From assembly GCA_020465985.1 (NCBI GenBank), contig JAANYP010000722.1, forward strand, positions 434,001 to 498,000: a DNA stretch of 64,000 bases, given 5' to 3'. The translations under genes were made by a program, and so were the position numbers. The notes under the pieces are model-generated. The model did not search any database, was not told where the DNA came from, and saw only the letters and a program-made list of their open reading frames with translations. Source of the stretch: Centrapalus pauciflorus. Lineage: Eukaryota; Streptophyta; Magnoliopsida; Asterales; Asteraceae. Positions 1-12,720 of the stretch are shown here, piece after piece. Within the stretch, counting starts at the first letter, position 1; each line of letters starts with the position of its first letter.

Positions 1-47
1 GATGGAATTCAATTCATTTTCAAAACAGAAAGTGGTTGATTACAAAA

Positions 48-565
48 GGGATAATTGCGCAAAAAACCCACAACTTGTCAGTTTTTCGTGATTAAAACCC
101 CAAATCATTTTTCGTTGCATAGAATTCCCCGAACTAACTAAAAATCAGTAAATCAAGGTTTTATCAATCGGTAAGCGGTTGAAATCGGTTATTAATCCTA
201 CGTGGACCGGTAAATAAACTACGTGGAATAAATTTTAATCGTTGAAACCGGTTGTCAAGTATTACACACCACTTAAACACCTGTTGATCATTTTTAATTG
301 TAATTTTTAAACGAGATTACATCGTCAACGGAGGTTTAAATGATATGTAATACTTGGCAACCGGTTTTAACAATTAAAAATTATTCCACATAGGTTATTT
401 AGCGGTCCACGTAGGATTAATAACCGGTTTCAACCGGTTACCAATTGATCAAACATTGATTTACTGATTTTTAGTTAGTTCGGGGTTTTTTATGCAACGA
501 AAAATGATTTGAGGTTTTAATCACAAAAAAACTGACAAGTTTAAGGTTTTTTGCGCAGTTATCCC
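48..565. repeat. Foldback MULE-type MITE, 9-bp TSD
   Basis: Two long inverted arms (about 48-265 and 340-565) surround a short loop. The ends read GGGATAATTGCGC and GCGCAGTTATCCC. The 9-bp repeat ATTACAAAA flanks the element exactly (39-47 and 566-574). A 9-bp target duplication with long inverted arms is the hallmark of Mutator-derived foldback MITEs. No coding capacity is seen. Confidence 0.88.
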
Positions 566-599
566 ATTACAAAAATACCCCTTACGTTTAACACACTAC

Positions 600-985
600 A
601 CTACATCATGTCTAGTCTTACCTCACCCACCCTACCTACCTACCTACCGACCCACCCATACCCTACCCTACCCCATCCCACCCACCTTTAACTCACCTAC
701 CCTAACCTTACCTTTGCTATCCAACCTACTCTTACCTACTACCCACCATACCTACCATTACCTACCTACACACCCACCCATACCTACCCACCCTACCCTA
801 CCCCATCCTACCCTATCCCATCCCACCCACCTCTAACCCAACTACCCCAACCCTACCTATGTTATCAAACCTACTCTTACCTACTACCCACCATACCTAC
901 CCTTACTCACATATCTATCTCTCATCCATCATCCTATTCCTACCTTAGAGACTTATCCACCTCTACCCAACCATCCCATCCTACC
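600..985. repeat. CCTACC-type degenerate minisatellite
   Basis: This pyrimidine-rich tract is built from variants of CCTACC, CCCACC and CCCTACC. A longer unit of roughly 125-130 bases is visible, because the block at about 650-756 recurs at about 775-902 with small changes. It is strand-asymmetric, with almost no G on the plus strand. It is not the plant telomere repeat CCCTAAA. Confidence 0.75.
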
Positions 986-1014
986 CTACTAACGAATTAT
1001 GAACTTGGATTTCA

Positions 1015-1128
1015 ATATCGTTTTAGCCAACCAAACATGATTTGGATTCCAATTCCAATTCCTTGCAGATTCCAATTTCTTAACAGATTCCAATTCTTTT
1101 TAAAACATTCTGCGAACCAAACGCCACC
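1015..1128. repeat. Truncated Tourist-type MITE end
   Basis: The end ATTCTGCGAACCAAACGCC matches the inverted terminus of the two complete 325-bp elements at 11156 and 48394. It is preceded by the same ATTCCAATTCC-rich interior. The left terminus is not recognisable, so this is a partial copy. Confidence 0.6.
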
Positions 1129-1131
1129 TAA

Positions 1132-4100
1132 ATATCCAAGCAGACAACCACATGTTGAAACGTGTACTGCTGAAGAGGGAAATGACTTTGACAAATCATA
1201 ATGACTGATGACTAATTAATGTTCGCAGAAAGGGCCTATCATTAAGCTCAAGAAAGGGCATGATTTTAGGCTATTCTTGTTTGACTTTCGTGAGAGATGT
1301 TTTTTATTAAGGTTAATTATGAAAAAAATTTAATATGTATTCATAATTTTTTATGTTTTCTGTTCATGTTTTTTTATAGAAAAGTTCTCAAGTATATTTT
1401 TTTTCTTTATGGTTTTGTGACAGAGCTTGATTTGTTGTTTTTTAAAAACTTAGTTTATCAATTATAACCAGTATTACAGTATCAAAAAAAAAAAAAAAAA
1501 ACTGCCACCGGTAACCCGTTTGATTGGTTGTGAGCCACAAAGTGTGCTGGCAGTTTGGGTAGAAAGTGCCAGTTGCTTAACTTTATTTTTCTGTAGAATA
1601 AAGTCATTTATATATTTTTTTATTTCATGCTAAAATCAATAATCCCTTGAACCTTCGTTTTACCTACAAAAGTTTCTAACGAACAGTCAGTCAATAGGAA
1701 TAGGGGGAAGAAAAGCTAACTGAAAATCAATCACATAAACCTTCTTTTTACAAACAAAAATGTAGATATGTATACTGATTAAGAACATTAGGAACCTTTT
1801 ACGGATTATCGGAAGAAAGAATAAGTGAATAACTACCGAAAGAAACATTTTCTACAAATCGGAAGCCATTCGAACACGAAATTTGCTGCAATCTTATTCT
1901 TTTTTTTTTTTCACATTTTAATAGAAATTAAAACCTTGATTTTTTTTTAACCAATATTGACACCATTCTTTGCCCTAGATAAATATTTAAAGTAGTAGTT
2001 GTAGATAATTTAATTATTATTTAGTTTAATAAGATGTTTGAAAGTTAAAAAAGGACCAAAAATTGCATACTTTTCATCCTTAATATTTTTAATGATGGAC
2101 ATTGCCAGTCAAATAGATGTGTTGGATATATATACGTTTCATTCCACATAATATAAGATTCCCCGTAAAGAAATTAATGCTTATTTTATTTATACAATTT
2201 TATATTAGGACCAATTGCTTAATTTAACTATATATTTTCATATTATTCTAATTTTGGGTAACAATTTCTTTTTTCAATTAGGTCATTACTTTTTTTTTTT
2301 CAGTTAAACTAACATCGATCACCAATTTTAAAAAGGTAAACGGTGATAATATGGGAAGTCTGTTTTATTGGACGTAATAGAATGTAGGAGTAAGAAAAAA
2401 TTGAATCGGTTTTGCTTAAAAATCAAAGTGTAAACCGAAATTTTTGGTTTTTTATTTTAGAAATTAAACCGTTCGGTATTTAGCGGTTTCTATTTTCAGT
2501 TTGGACTTCTGATTTCTGGCTTTTAACATTAATCTTGTATTTTTATTAATTTTTTTAGTTTTCGTTCATAAAACGTATTGTATATTTATAAGCTCAATAA
2601 TAACAAATTTGATTATTGCTTAAGTTCAATAAAAAGTAACTTTTATGCTTAAAAAGCACAAAACAAATGAAACCTTTATTAAAAGAAAAACATAAAATAA
2701 AAAACCTAATAATATAAATAATGAAACACCGAGTTTTTTAATAAAATATTCAAATTTGTAAAGTTTTAATATTTATATAACTTTCGGTTTGGTTTGGAGT
2801 TTTTCGGTCTTTTTGTATGACGAAACCAAACCAAAACTTTGGTTCTTAAAAAATCCATAGTCCAAACGGAATTGGTTTGGATTTCGGTTTTTTCCTGTTT
2901 CGGTTTGGTTTTTGTGTACACGCCTAATGGAATAATACATGAATGGTTCTATAATGAAAAAGGTAATTAAATTAATTAGGGTTAATATTGAAAAAAAAAA
3001 CCTATCAACTTTCTTTTATTTTTGTGATTAAGTCTTCGAACTTTATTTTTCTTATTATATAAGTTTCTAAACTATTTTTGTTTTATATAAAATAATATTT
3101 TTCTTGTTTGATAGGTGAACAAACAACCATTGGTTTTCTCTAGTGTATTGCAATAAACTCACCATCTTTCCTCGTTTTATCGATTATGTCCTAATCCAAT
3201 AGCTAGTAAAAAATATATATACTTTTGAATAAGACAAACAATTTAGTTACTTGAACAATCGGAAACAAGTATAGATGCTAAATCGCGAAAACAAGAAAAT
3301 TTGATGATGTTGTTTAAATATTAACCCAATGAATTATTAAGATTCATGTCATGTAATTAACTGAATGAAACCTTTATGTTATCTGATATTTGTTCATTTG
3401 ACCTAACTCTAAGTTAATTTCTTCCATATACTGAAGTACTCCAAAAACTTCAACCTCAACAAATTTTACTAAATTAATTAATATATACATAATAACTTAA
3501 TTTCAACAATATTAGTTTAGATATGCTTACTAATATTAAGTATCAAGTATTACTAAAATAATTTTAATATCATAACAAAAAATCGACTATTTTAATAGTT
3601 CTCATAAAGAATATGATAGCTTTACTTTTTTATTATAAATTATTCTTGATTTTATCATAAATAATAACAAATTTATTTGATAATTAAAATAAGATGAATA
3701 TAAAAGAGCTAAAATGCAAATTAAATTATTAGGGGAATGGATATTGATCCTCCATATTTAGAAAAATTATCTCACCTCCAAAATTTTATTCATAAATGAA
3801 ACAAAGATTGAAGTGCAAAAATAAGCAAAATGGTTGCTTCAAACTCTAAATTTGGACTATATAAATATAAGATTGGATTTGGTGTTCTATTGACTGGGAA
3901 GGAGGGCAGCTTATGCTTATAAATTATGCACTATATAAAAATTATGACAATGTCAATTAAAACCCTTAATTTTTCTATAGCTACATTTGACTTCAAACTT
4001 ATGTTTATTATTATTTTTAATTATTCATCATTTCATTATCTCAAGCACCAATATCTTATTCATGGATCATTCAAAAAAATTGCTAAATTTGACTTTAAGT

Positions 4101-5797
4101 TTATATAAGACTCTGTTATTAGTTAGGTTCATTTTGCAGGTTCCATCATTTATTAAAAATAAATGCAAAAATCATCGTTAAATTTAAGAGTTCTGCATAC
4201 TTTTGGTCCTTGGTATGGTTGCCGTTAAGTTATTCCTGTTAAGTCAAGGCTAACTTGGTCATTTATCATATATATATTTTCAACCTCTGTTGTTCTTGAT
4301 CTTTTATTTTTTTTTTTTTTAAATTAAAAATTCTAAATTTAAAGAATATGTATGCAAAGCTGAAAGCCTGAAATAACTTCAAATAACGAACTTACTTTAA
4401 ATCTATGAAAATTCAAATAACAAATTCACAGTTACATTATTTCAGTTTTATAAAATTCAAAATACCTAATTCTAGTTTATGATTCAAACTTATATCTCAA
4501 AAACACATATCAGAAAATTTACAAGTCAAGTAATCAACTTTGTAAACAATCAAATTCCAATTTCATAAATTTCAAATTTACAAATCAAACATAAACCTAC
4601 AAACCAAAATCAGTCGATTAAAATGAGTGAGAATATTTGATATAAAAAAATTAACATTAAAAAAAATTTGGAAGTGAGAATCATCATCAACACATAGATC
4701 TAAGAAAATTGTTGAACAAAAATTCAATTATCAAATCCTAAAAAAAAGTAGTAGATTGATAAACAAAGCCCCAAAGAAGATGGAAGATAATGTCAATGTT
4801 GAAAGAAAGCTGGAGATTTACTCACGGTGAGCAACCCTACCTTGATCTTAAATAAAGTCGAAACAAAGCTATGGTCCTAATCTTGGTGGTCAAAACTATA
4901 GATTGTTTGTGTGAGTTTGTGGATGAAGATGTTAGAAAATCTGAGAAATCTCGATTGCTTGTAAACTGAGAGTCGTGATTCACTTTCAGGTTGAAATATT
5001 TGGACAATACAACCGAAAGTTGAATCGGATAAAACTCAGTTAAAACTAGAACAGAAAATTTGAAGTTATGGAAAACTGTATCTAATATTTTCGCAACCAA
5101 AAATTGAGAGAATTTGAAGTTATGAAAATCCATTTTGTGATATTTTTCTATATGTCAACATAGATCAAATTTCTTGTTTTTGGGTATTATTATTAATTTT
5201 TGGGATAATAGAATCACATAACTATGTACTTTTAAATTTGTAAATATTTATGTAATGTACTTTTTTATGTATATTTATGTAGTGTAATTTTAGAATTGTT
5301 TCAATCAGGTAATTGGGTTACCTGGTGACCAGCACAATAGGTTATCATGCTTAGACAAACTCTTGAATTAACTGGAATCTTATCTTCTCTGGTGGAATCA
5401 GAAAATTCCTCTTAACAAACTTCTAATTAGTGGTTAACAAAAAAACTCTTGCATTGGTTTACTTTTGATTGATGAGAAGTTTTTTAAGAATAACTTAGGA
5501 AAATATAAAGTTATTCTTGTTGTAAGTTGTGTCGATGGGTTTTGTGAAGATCCATGTCTTAATGCCCAATGGTTCTTTGCTTGAACATATAAAATTTAAA
5601 TGCTTTCTTTAGCCTTAAATATGGGCTATAATAAAAAAAAGATTTAAATGTTTGTATCTATGTCAAGTATAGAATAAATAATGCTATGATAATAAACCAA
5701 CATATACGTATATAATCCTTCAAAATCCTTTTAATTTTAACAAACACTTTGTCTATCTTTTTTCTTTTTCTCTTTTGCCTTTTCACTTGTGTACAAA
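1132..5797. other. Gene-free AT-rich intergenic DNA
   Basis: I see no supported gene here. About 1305-1500 looks like half of the foldback family found at 24172 and 40698 (a GGTTAATTATGAAAAA-type end and the spacer about a dominant T-rich arm). About 2395-2935 is rich in CGGTTTGG/CCAAACCG words and ends in GTGTACACGCC, like a decayed oligomer-filled insertion. A half foldback sits near 2975-3130. The 98-codon minus-strand frame at 4837-5133 has no recognisable domain and no splice partners. Confidence 0.6.
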
Positions 5798-7871
5798 ATG
5801 GCCATTGGGGAATCATGCTCACAGGAAAGTCTCATCCAAGGTGACCAACATGGTAATCTCTAAAACCTTTTTTTTAATCATAAAATCAAAACCATTTTTA
5901 TATGAATCAAACAAATTTTAAGTTAATAGCTGCCTACTTGACTAAAAAAAGATTAATAACACATATCAAGCTTGAAAATTGAAACCCATCTGAACCTAAT
6001 TATCTCTCAAAACTTAGTTTTTTATGTTCTTTCAATACAAAGAACAATGTTTTTCTATAGTTAGTTATTAAAAAGTAACGATATTTGTAAAACTATAAAG
6101 CATGTATCACATCATGCTTAAGATTAATTTTTAAGATTATCTATATTTTGATTTTGTTTTGTATTTCCTGCTAGCATTTTGCTAGTCCTACTATTAATAA
6201 TATCTTCGGATCTCTAGTTGGGGTGATGGCAATGCTGTAGCTTCTGGCTAGTTATCTTTTTTGCTTTTCAAAAAAAAAAAAAAAACAAATATGATAGTAA
6301 ATAATTATCAAGTTCGCTTTTTTAGCTGTTCCTTGCCCATGAAATGATTCAGGGCCTTTGAGATCAACAACTGAGGCACCCCCTGCTCACTACAACCTCC
6401 ACATTCAACACTTTTCTTTGTTAACTAAACACAATGTTGAAAGATACGAATCAGGCGAATTTCAGTCCGGAGGCTACAAATGGTACTTCCCTTTTCCCTC
6501 GTAGAGATTTAGTTCGTATGAAAAAGATTCACCAGTGCTAACGTTTTCGACATTAGGAAGTTGGTGATTCATCCGAATGGGAACAAGGGTAAAAACACAG
6601 GAGAATTCTTGTCCGTATACATAGCCATGGCAGACCCAACTTCGCTGCCGCCCGGTTGGGAGGTCTTTGCCAATTTCAGGATCTTTCTACTTGATCAGAA
6701 CAATGATAACTACTTGAAACTTGAAGGTAAAGATAACAATAACAATTTCTCCTTAACAAAATAATATTCTTTTGAAAGTAAATTGCAAACAAAACTGGTC
6801 TCCCAGATGCAATGAGCAAAGGAAGGCGGTTTCATCGATTGAGAACTGAGTGGGGCTTCGATCAGTTCATCAGTCTTAAAGCATTTGGTGATGCTAGCAA
6901 TGGCTATCTACTTGGAGACACGTGTGTGTTTGGAGCCGAGGTGTTTGTCTGTAAAGAGAGAAGTAAAGGGAAAACTGAGTGTCTTTCAATGGTGAAAGAT
7001 GCAGTTCCTTACAAACACACATGGAAAATCGCCAACTACTCCAAACTAAATGCAGAGTGTGAAAATTCCAACATATTTAGTGCTGGTGATCACAAATGGT
7101 AAACATATGTTTTTTCCCTCGATCTTTCATTCAACAATTCTTCTCAAATCACAAGCATGTTTCTATCGTACTTGTGTTGTGACGATAATAAGATTACAAA
7201 TGCATAATCAACTAGAATCGAACAATTAAATGATCTATACTTGAGAAATAAATTGGTTCTCCATAATCAACAGCTTTCGAGAAGCTGCCTTGTCTCCCTT
7301 TCTCGATTTGAATATCAAATTAAGCTGCCTTGTCTCCCTAACACAATAGTTATTTGTATTTGTGCAGGAAGATACAGCTATATCCTGAAGGAAAAGGCAA
7401 TATTGGTGGCTATATATCATTGAGATTAGCTTTGGCTGATCCTGCAAATCTTCCATCTGGAACCAAAATACTGGCAGAATTTACCCTTCGTATTTTGGAT
7501 CAATTGGATACAAGACATTACTATGGCAAAGGTATATGTTTCCCATCACTCAGTAAGAGGGCGTTTGTTTACTTCTTAATGGAATCATTAAGAAGTCATT
7601 AAAGGTAAAATGATCTTTTAATGATTCCAGTAAGAGGTAAACAAACATGCCCTTAAATCACAATATCAACAACTCAAACTCAGATTGTCACTGTTATTTA
7701 TATCCTATTGCAGCTAGTTACTGGTTCAGTGCAACAAAATCAGAATGGGGTTGGCAAAGATTCATTACACATGGCACATTCTTTCAAACAAATAGGGGGT
7801 TGTTGTGGAAAGACATTTGTTGCATAGAAGCAGAGGTTACCATCCATGGAGAGACAACAGTATTTGGATAA
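5798..7871 (+). CDS. Tandem MATH-domain protein (TRAF-like)
   Basis: Six exons join in frame: 5798-5852, 6353-6482, 6557-6726, 6807-7098, 7368-7531 and 7714-7871, giving 322 residues. All introns are GT..AG. Two MATH (meprin and TRAF homology) repeats follow each other. Each shows the pattern of a YxSGxFxSGGYKW-type strand, then KLxIHPxGxxxxxxGEFLSVYIAMAD or its relative, an FxLLDQ strand and a W(G/GW)-F-IxH/SL strand. The second repeat starts at HTWKIANYSKL. MATH domains bind peptides and in plants occur alone in large families, or fused to BTB or ubiquitin protease domains. Here no BTB or protease domain follows: the frame ends six residues after EVTIHG. Intron 1 holds an L1 tail and intron 5 a small Tourist MITE. 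The start ATG in a short first exon is the only one giving an open join. The substrate cannot be inferred. Confidence 0.88.
6150..6286 (+). mobile_element. L1-type LINE 3' tail in MATH-gene intron 1
   Basis: The segment runs from GCTAGCATTTTGCTAG through GGGGTGATGGCAATGC to a poly-A run at 6270-6285. The same words in the same order occur in the reverse-oriented L1 fragment at 14842-15131. It lies wholly within the first intron of the MATH gene, in the sense direction. Confidence 0.65.
7557..7653. repeat. 97-bp Tourist-type MITE in MATH-gene intron 5
   Basis: The ends GAGGGCGTTTGTTTAC and GTAAACAAACATGCCC are inverted copies. The element is flanked by TAA on both sides (7554-7556 and 7654-7656), the usual 3-bp target duplication of Tourist/Harbinger MITEs. 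Confidence 0.7.
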
Positions 7872-8780
7872 GTTTTTTTACATAAAGCATTTGGCCAAAT
7901 AAGAGGCCTAACCAAGCTAAATTCAATTGTATCCTCAAATGTAAAAAATACGAATTATGTTGCCAACTGCTTTTATAAATGTTCTAAATGCTTATATTGT
8001 CCAAGAGGAGGTTACCATGAGAAAGGCCCTAAACATACAAAAGTATACATACACACACATATATTCATGTGTGTACAATAATACTTTTTATTTCCTCTTC
8101 ATTCATAAGTTAAAAAAAATCAAGCATACAATATTTACATCAAGAACTTGTAAGATTAGAGGCCCTAGGAAAGTTTGGGCCATGGGCGGTCGCCCCTTTC
8201 GGGCGCCCTCAGGGCCGTCCCTGCTGCTATTTCCCGCAAGTTTGTGTATAAACAAGTATTATCGATGCGCACTATCACTATGTGAACATAGAAATGGAAT
8301 CAGTTGTCAATTGGTCTAAAACTCTGCAGAAGCAACCTCATAATATAATAGCAGTGACGTATGGGTGTTTTAATAAATGCCAACCATTTAATAAATACGA
8401 AGATGCATATATACTGTTCTTAGAGAGCAGGTCAAAAGAGTTTCCTCTTTATGCTCTCAAAAACCGAGTTTTACAGAACTCAGATTCCATAGGCCGAAAC
8501 ATAATAACTTACAAAAATATATAAAAGGGTGGTACACCGACCAGGGGTGTGCAGAATTCTGGACTAGACAGCAAAACCAACAAACTGGACCAGTACGGGT
8601 ACCATTCAGCCTGGTCTGGTCTGGTCCGGTTTCAGACCGTTTCACACCCCAAGACTACCAACAGTCAACAAAGATTCTGATTTCCAGCATCTCTGAAAAT
8701 GCCACTGGATGTAACCAATTACTTCTGAAGTTCTGATGCATATATGTCTGTGTAAGGGTCCACAAAATAGAAGTCTTTTG
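7872..8780. other. Intergenic DNA with decayed insertions
   Basis: No gene is seen. The GC-rich stretch at about 8140-8212, ending in AGGGCCGTCCCTG, looks like the right end of a decayed hAT-type element. About 8545-8651 starts CAGGGGTGTGCA and ends CACACCCC and has a GGTCTGGTCTGGTCCGG interior, suggesting a small oligomer-filled element. Its target duplication is not convincing. Confidence 0.45.
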
Positions 8781-11700
8781 CTATGAAGATGATCCCTGAT
8801 GCTTGGACTTTGTGTAACCAAGTGCAATTAGCTTCTGAACCAGCTTCTTCTCAGCTTCTACCTAAAACCGCAAACACAAGATGATTTGGAAATAGAGAGA
8901 GAGAGAGAGAGCAAAGAAACAGAAAAGAAAAGAAAGGACAAACGCCACCCCTCAATGCCCTCATTAGTATGTCACACCACCAACACACGGGAGGTAATTT
9001 GCAATGTCCTTAAGCAAGAGCAAGAAAGGCGATTTCAGGCTTGAACCTGAGACCTCACTTATGGATTCCACCTACTTACTGCTAGGGCAAGCATGTAGTA
9101 GGGAGAGAAGAAGCCTTGATCACAAATACAAACCACATTTGTCTATAGAGTGTAAAAGAGAGGAAGAAGGGGAGGGGGGGGGGGGGGTGGGGGGGGGGGG
9201 GGGGGGGGGAGGGAGGGAGGGAGAGAGAGAGAACCTCAAGCATGAGATTATCGTTTGGAATGTTGCATGCCAACATTACAGGAAGTCCAGTCTTCATAAC
9301 TATGAGAAAGTTTGCATGTCAGTCATTGGACTAATTAAGATAATAATAGGAAGTATATGCTCCAGTAATTTTTTATAAATAAAGAAGCAATTTACTTGAA
9401 TTTCGAAGAAATTTAATAGATTTGTGTTATTGGATGTTACATAAATTAAAATGCATATCTTTCAGTTTTTAATTTCATTTCAAGATATAACTAAAAACAC
9501 TGCCGAACAAAAATAAGCCAAATGGAGGGAGGGAATCACGTCGAATGGTCCATTCAGTTCCAATAGAAAAAGGAAACATGTTAATTTTCATTCCAATCCA
9601 TTCTACAAACACTATATGACATAAATGCATTCAACAGAGCTAAGAGTATAAAGGATTACCCAATCGACGAGCAATACCAGATCCTGTATTATCAGAGGTT
9701 CCACCAAGAAGGGAGCTTACACTGACTTCATTATTCTTGAAATGACCACCAATAATCAAGGTATTACAACAAGTAGTAGTAAACAAGACAAAATCTATGG
9801 AAAGGGCAAGCAATTATAATACCCATTTCGAAATCAGCATGATCATGTAGATCAAATTACAAGTTGCAGAAGAGACAATACTCAAAAGTGAAACACTGAA
9901 ACTTACTGGTCTTGTAGGAGCAGCAGCATATAAACCTCCCAATTTGGAAGAGCTAGAACCAATCCATGCATATATCTGCAAGAAATAAAGCACATGAGCA
10001 AGAAGATGTTGTGTGTGTTTAGCAATGAGGGAAGTAACATGTGCTCGGGGTTGATGATGATGTTGGGGACAGGGACACAACATAAATTTTTCAACATACA
10101 TCTACCCAGCATTGATGGCTAGTAAAAAACGATAGCTGTATCAAGAAAGAACCAGTCTCGGTTGCATAAGTGCCCTGGATTTTGATATAGACACTTTGTA
10201 TGGCTTTCAAGCAATCTTGAATGAACTGAAGATCAGTTTAGAATCACCTTGACCAAGGTGCCACCATGGGATTGTGATAACATTTCTAGATTCTATGAAT
10301 ACCTTCCTCTTTCCGCCTTCAAAAAAACAAATTTCTTAAAAGACCATTTTTGACTGAATATGACTGCTACAAATGCAACCATTTTGCATCGTTGCTTATT
10401 CACAAACACACACATTCTACCTAAGAATACGGATGCCTTTCTGTGCAATCACTGTATGTTCAAGACCATATGTCCATATCTTAACTACAGTACAAATCAT
10501 TTGGTTTAAAGTCTTAATCCTTTAATTTTAATAGTTTCTCAAACTGTGACCGTCCATAACTTTCCTATCAGTCGCGATCATCTTTTATCTCAAAACCTCA
10601 CATAAAAATCCAACAAAATTTGGTTGCTTCTTATTTTATGAGGCCGAGAATTATGTAGAATAGGTCCAAAGGATTAAGCACATTATATATGATGACAAAC
10701 TAAATTAACCAACCCCTATTATAATAGGAAAGAAAAAAGAACACAAAAGATAATAGCTGCATTTGCACAGGTACGCAATCTAGTCTTTTATGAAGTTAGA
10801 CCAACTTTTTTGTTCGACTGTTTATCATCAAATAAATAGATTTTGATTGATGCTCCCAAATGCACCAATCTCATCTTGGAGTGGTTTATGATCAAATACA
10901 TATGTGGTCATTTCATGCATCTACCTCAAGTAGTCAAAGACAATTCATATACCTTGAATCATCTCAAATAAAAATGATAAACTAAAGTCCATAATTAGTT
11001 AGAATGCACAGTTGAGGGCAACCGATGTGTATCAAAATCAAATTCGTTCATATTGAGATCAAGCAAAGACAATTTCACATACACATATCATATGTCAGCC
11101 TTAATTTAAGGGCAATTTTGTTAACTAATAAACTGAATAAAGGATGCATCTCTAAGGCGGCGTTTGGTTCGCAGAATGTTTATTCCTGGAATGGAATCTA
11201 TCAAGGAATGAAATTCTGGAAGGAATGGAATATGTCGGAATAGAAATGGAGGCCGGTGAATATGAAGTCTAGAGTTTGGTTCTAGAACTGCTAAAATCTT
11301 TAGAATGAAATTTAAATTCCATGGCACTAACCCAAGGAAAATAAATTCCTTCAAAGTGGTGTTTTTTTTATAAAAAGGAATCTGCATTCCATTCCTTTTT
11401 ACTGCCAAACAGCACATCGGAATGGAATTTTCATTCCAATTCCATCAAATTCCATCAGATTCTGCGAACCAAACGCTCCCTAAAACTCATAATTGATGGA
11501 AAACTAATAAATTTATTGAAGCAGACAACCTGTTTAGGAAGACGAATGATCTGAAAATGAAGGGTCGTGTCGTTGAAGACGTCAGAGAAGCAAGTAATCT
11601 GCGAGCCGCCTTCCTCGTCTCCCTTTACCAGTGAGATTCCCAAATTCTCAAACTGATTCCTAATATCAGCATCAACACCAGTTTTTTGCGTTAATCCTGA

Positions 11701-11784
11701 TGACGGTAACTCATTCTGTTGTTGTTTCGCAGAAGATAATGGCGATGTATGCGTATTGATATTGCTATATGAATCCAAATTCAT
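8781..11784 (-). CDS. PSMG4: Proteasome assembly chaperone 4 (PSMG4/PAC4)
   Basis: Five coding exons on the minus strand join in frame: 11530-11784, 9907-9975, 9660-9735, 9235-9299 and 8781-8861, giving 181 residues. The conserved core is clear. LHFQIIRLPKQ is followed by IYAWIGSSSSKLGGLYAAAP, a GGTSDNTGSGIARRL segment, then GLPVMLACNIP and the C-terminal KKLVQKLIALG. This is the PAC4 fold. In other eukaryotes PAC4 pairs with PAC3 to guide assembly of the 20S proteasome alpha ring in the cytosol. The N-terminal 60 or so residues (Ser/Gln-rich) are poorly conserved, as usual. The start is the first ATG after an acceptor (TTTGACAG then C-ATG), and a GC-rich untranslated first exon lies at about 12503-12720. 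Intron 1 holds a complete Tourist MITE, and the donor after exon 4 abuts a long C-run (G-run on the plus strand). Confidence 0.92.
9174..9232. repeat. Poly-G tract followed by GGGA and GA repeats
   Basis: On the plus strand there are 14 G, one T, then 21 G, then repeated GGGA and GA units. It lies in intron 4 of PSMG4, right after that intron's donor in transcript order, so the pre-mRNA carries CT and then C-runs there. The plus (non-template) strand could fold as a G-quadruplex in DNA. Confidence 0.9.
11156..11480. repeat. Complete 325-bp Tourist-type MITE (PSMG4 intron 1)
   Basis: The termini GGCGGCGTTTGGTTCGCAG and CTGCGAACCAAACGCTCCC are inverted copies. TAA flanks both sides (11153-11155 and 11481-11483). 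The interior is rich in GGAATGGAAT words. A second copy of exactly the same length is at 48394-48718. Confidence 0.85.
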
Positions 11785-12502
11785 GCTGTCAAAAATATCG
11801 GGGTTAGGAAACCTCAGATATTTGAAGAGGGTGAATATAATAACCGTAAAAATTTTTAACACATAAAAATTAAGAACACATTACAAATCCAAAACATAAT
11901 AATAAATCTAATTAAGTTACCGATTGTTAAGATAGTAGGACCTTTGCATGAGTGATTTCGGAGACGAAATCAATTTAAGTGGTGACCGTTATGATAACCC
12001 AAAATTTTAAAAACTTAAGAACTATAAAAATGTTAGCTTTTATTTAATCAAACAGTAATTTAATCAAACCAATATCAAAGAGACCTAAGTGGTAAACCTG
12101 ATATCTTAAATTACTTAAACTAAATAGAAAGGAAGGCTTAACTGATAGTTATCAAATATCAGATTTAAATAAAACGGAAAGCTCAACTGACAATTATCAA
12201 ATTTAAATTAGACTAAGCTGATCCAAAACCAGACATTATAGGCAAGTCAGTGTATTTATATCTATTAACCTGTTAATATCAAATCACGTATCAAACCCTA
12301 ATCTGTGCACAAGGAACATTCAAGAGGAGAAGTAAGAAATCAAGCAATCGGTCACGGTTTTCTTCGAATCAAAGGTATCAAAACCTTCTAAACTTTACAT
12401 TCATGTGATTAATGAGAATGATGTAATAAAAGTTGTGAAATCAGATCTGAAATCAGAGAGTAATAGGTTGAAACGATAAGATTAATAACAAAAGAACCAA
12501 AC

Positions 12503-12720
12503 CTGAAAACTAGGGTTTTGGCGGACGGCCGCCGTGGCTCGGGTTCTGCCGGTGGCGGCGCTACACCAGGGACGACGGCAACGGCCCTCGTCAGCGGCAG
12601 CTGTGGGTGCAAGAGAGAGTTGAGCGTTGGTTTGGGAGGCCGAGTGGTGGTGGCGCTGGAACTGTGGTGGCGGTGGTGACTGCGACAGCCGCAAGAGAAA
12701 GAGAGAGGTCGAGTGAGCGA
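12503..12720 (-). other. Putative 5' UTR exon of PSMG4
   Basis: A GC-rich block in otherwise AT-rich DNA ends, on the minus strand, in a good donor (TTTTCAG then GTTTGG). A matching acceptor sits one base before the PSMG4 start codon. It has no ATG on the minus strand, so the long open frames across it are not translated starts. Its upstream edge is CT-rich and cannot be fixed. Confidence 0.6.

Noticed and set aside
600..985. Interstitial telomere repeat
   Set aside because: Units are CCTACC/CCCACC variants, not CCCTAAA.
4837..5133. 98-codon minus-strand frame with repeated FHNFKFS
   Set aside because: No recognisable domain, low-complexity AT-rich sequence and no neighbouring exons.
9004..9378. 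124-codon frame with a Gly-rich stretch
   Set aside because: It crosses the poly-G tract antisense to PSMG4 exon 4; a microsatellite artefact.
12409..12694. Pro/Arg-rich minus-strand frames
   Set aside because: They lack an ATG and overlap a GC-rich block that fits the untranslated first exon of PSMG4, ending at a good donor.
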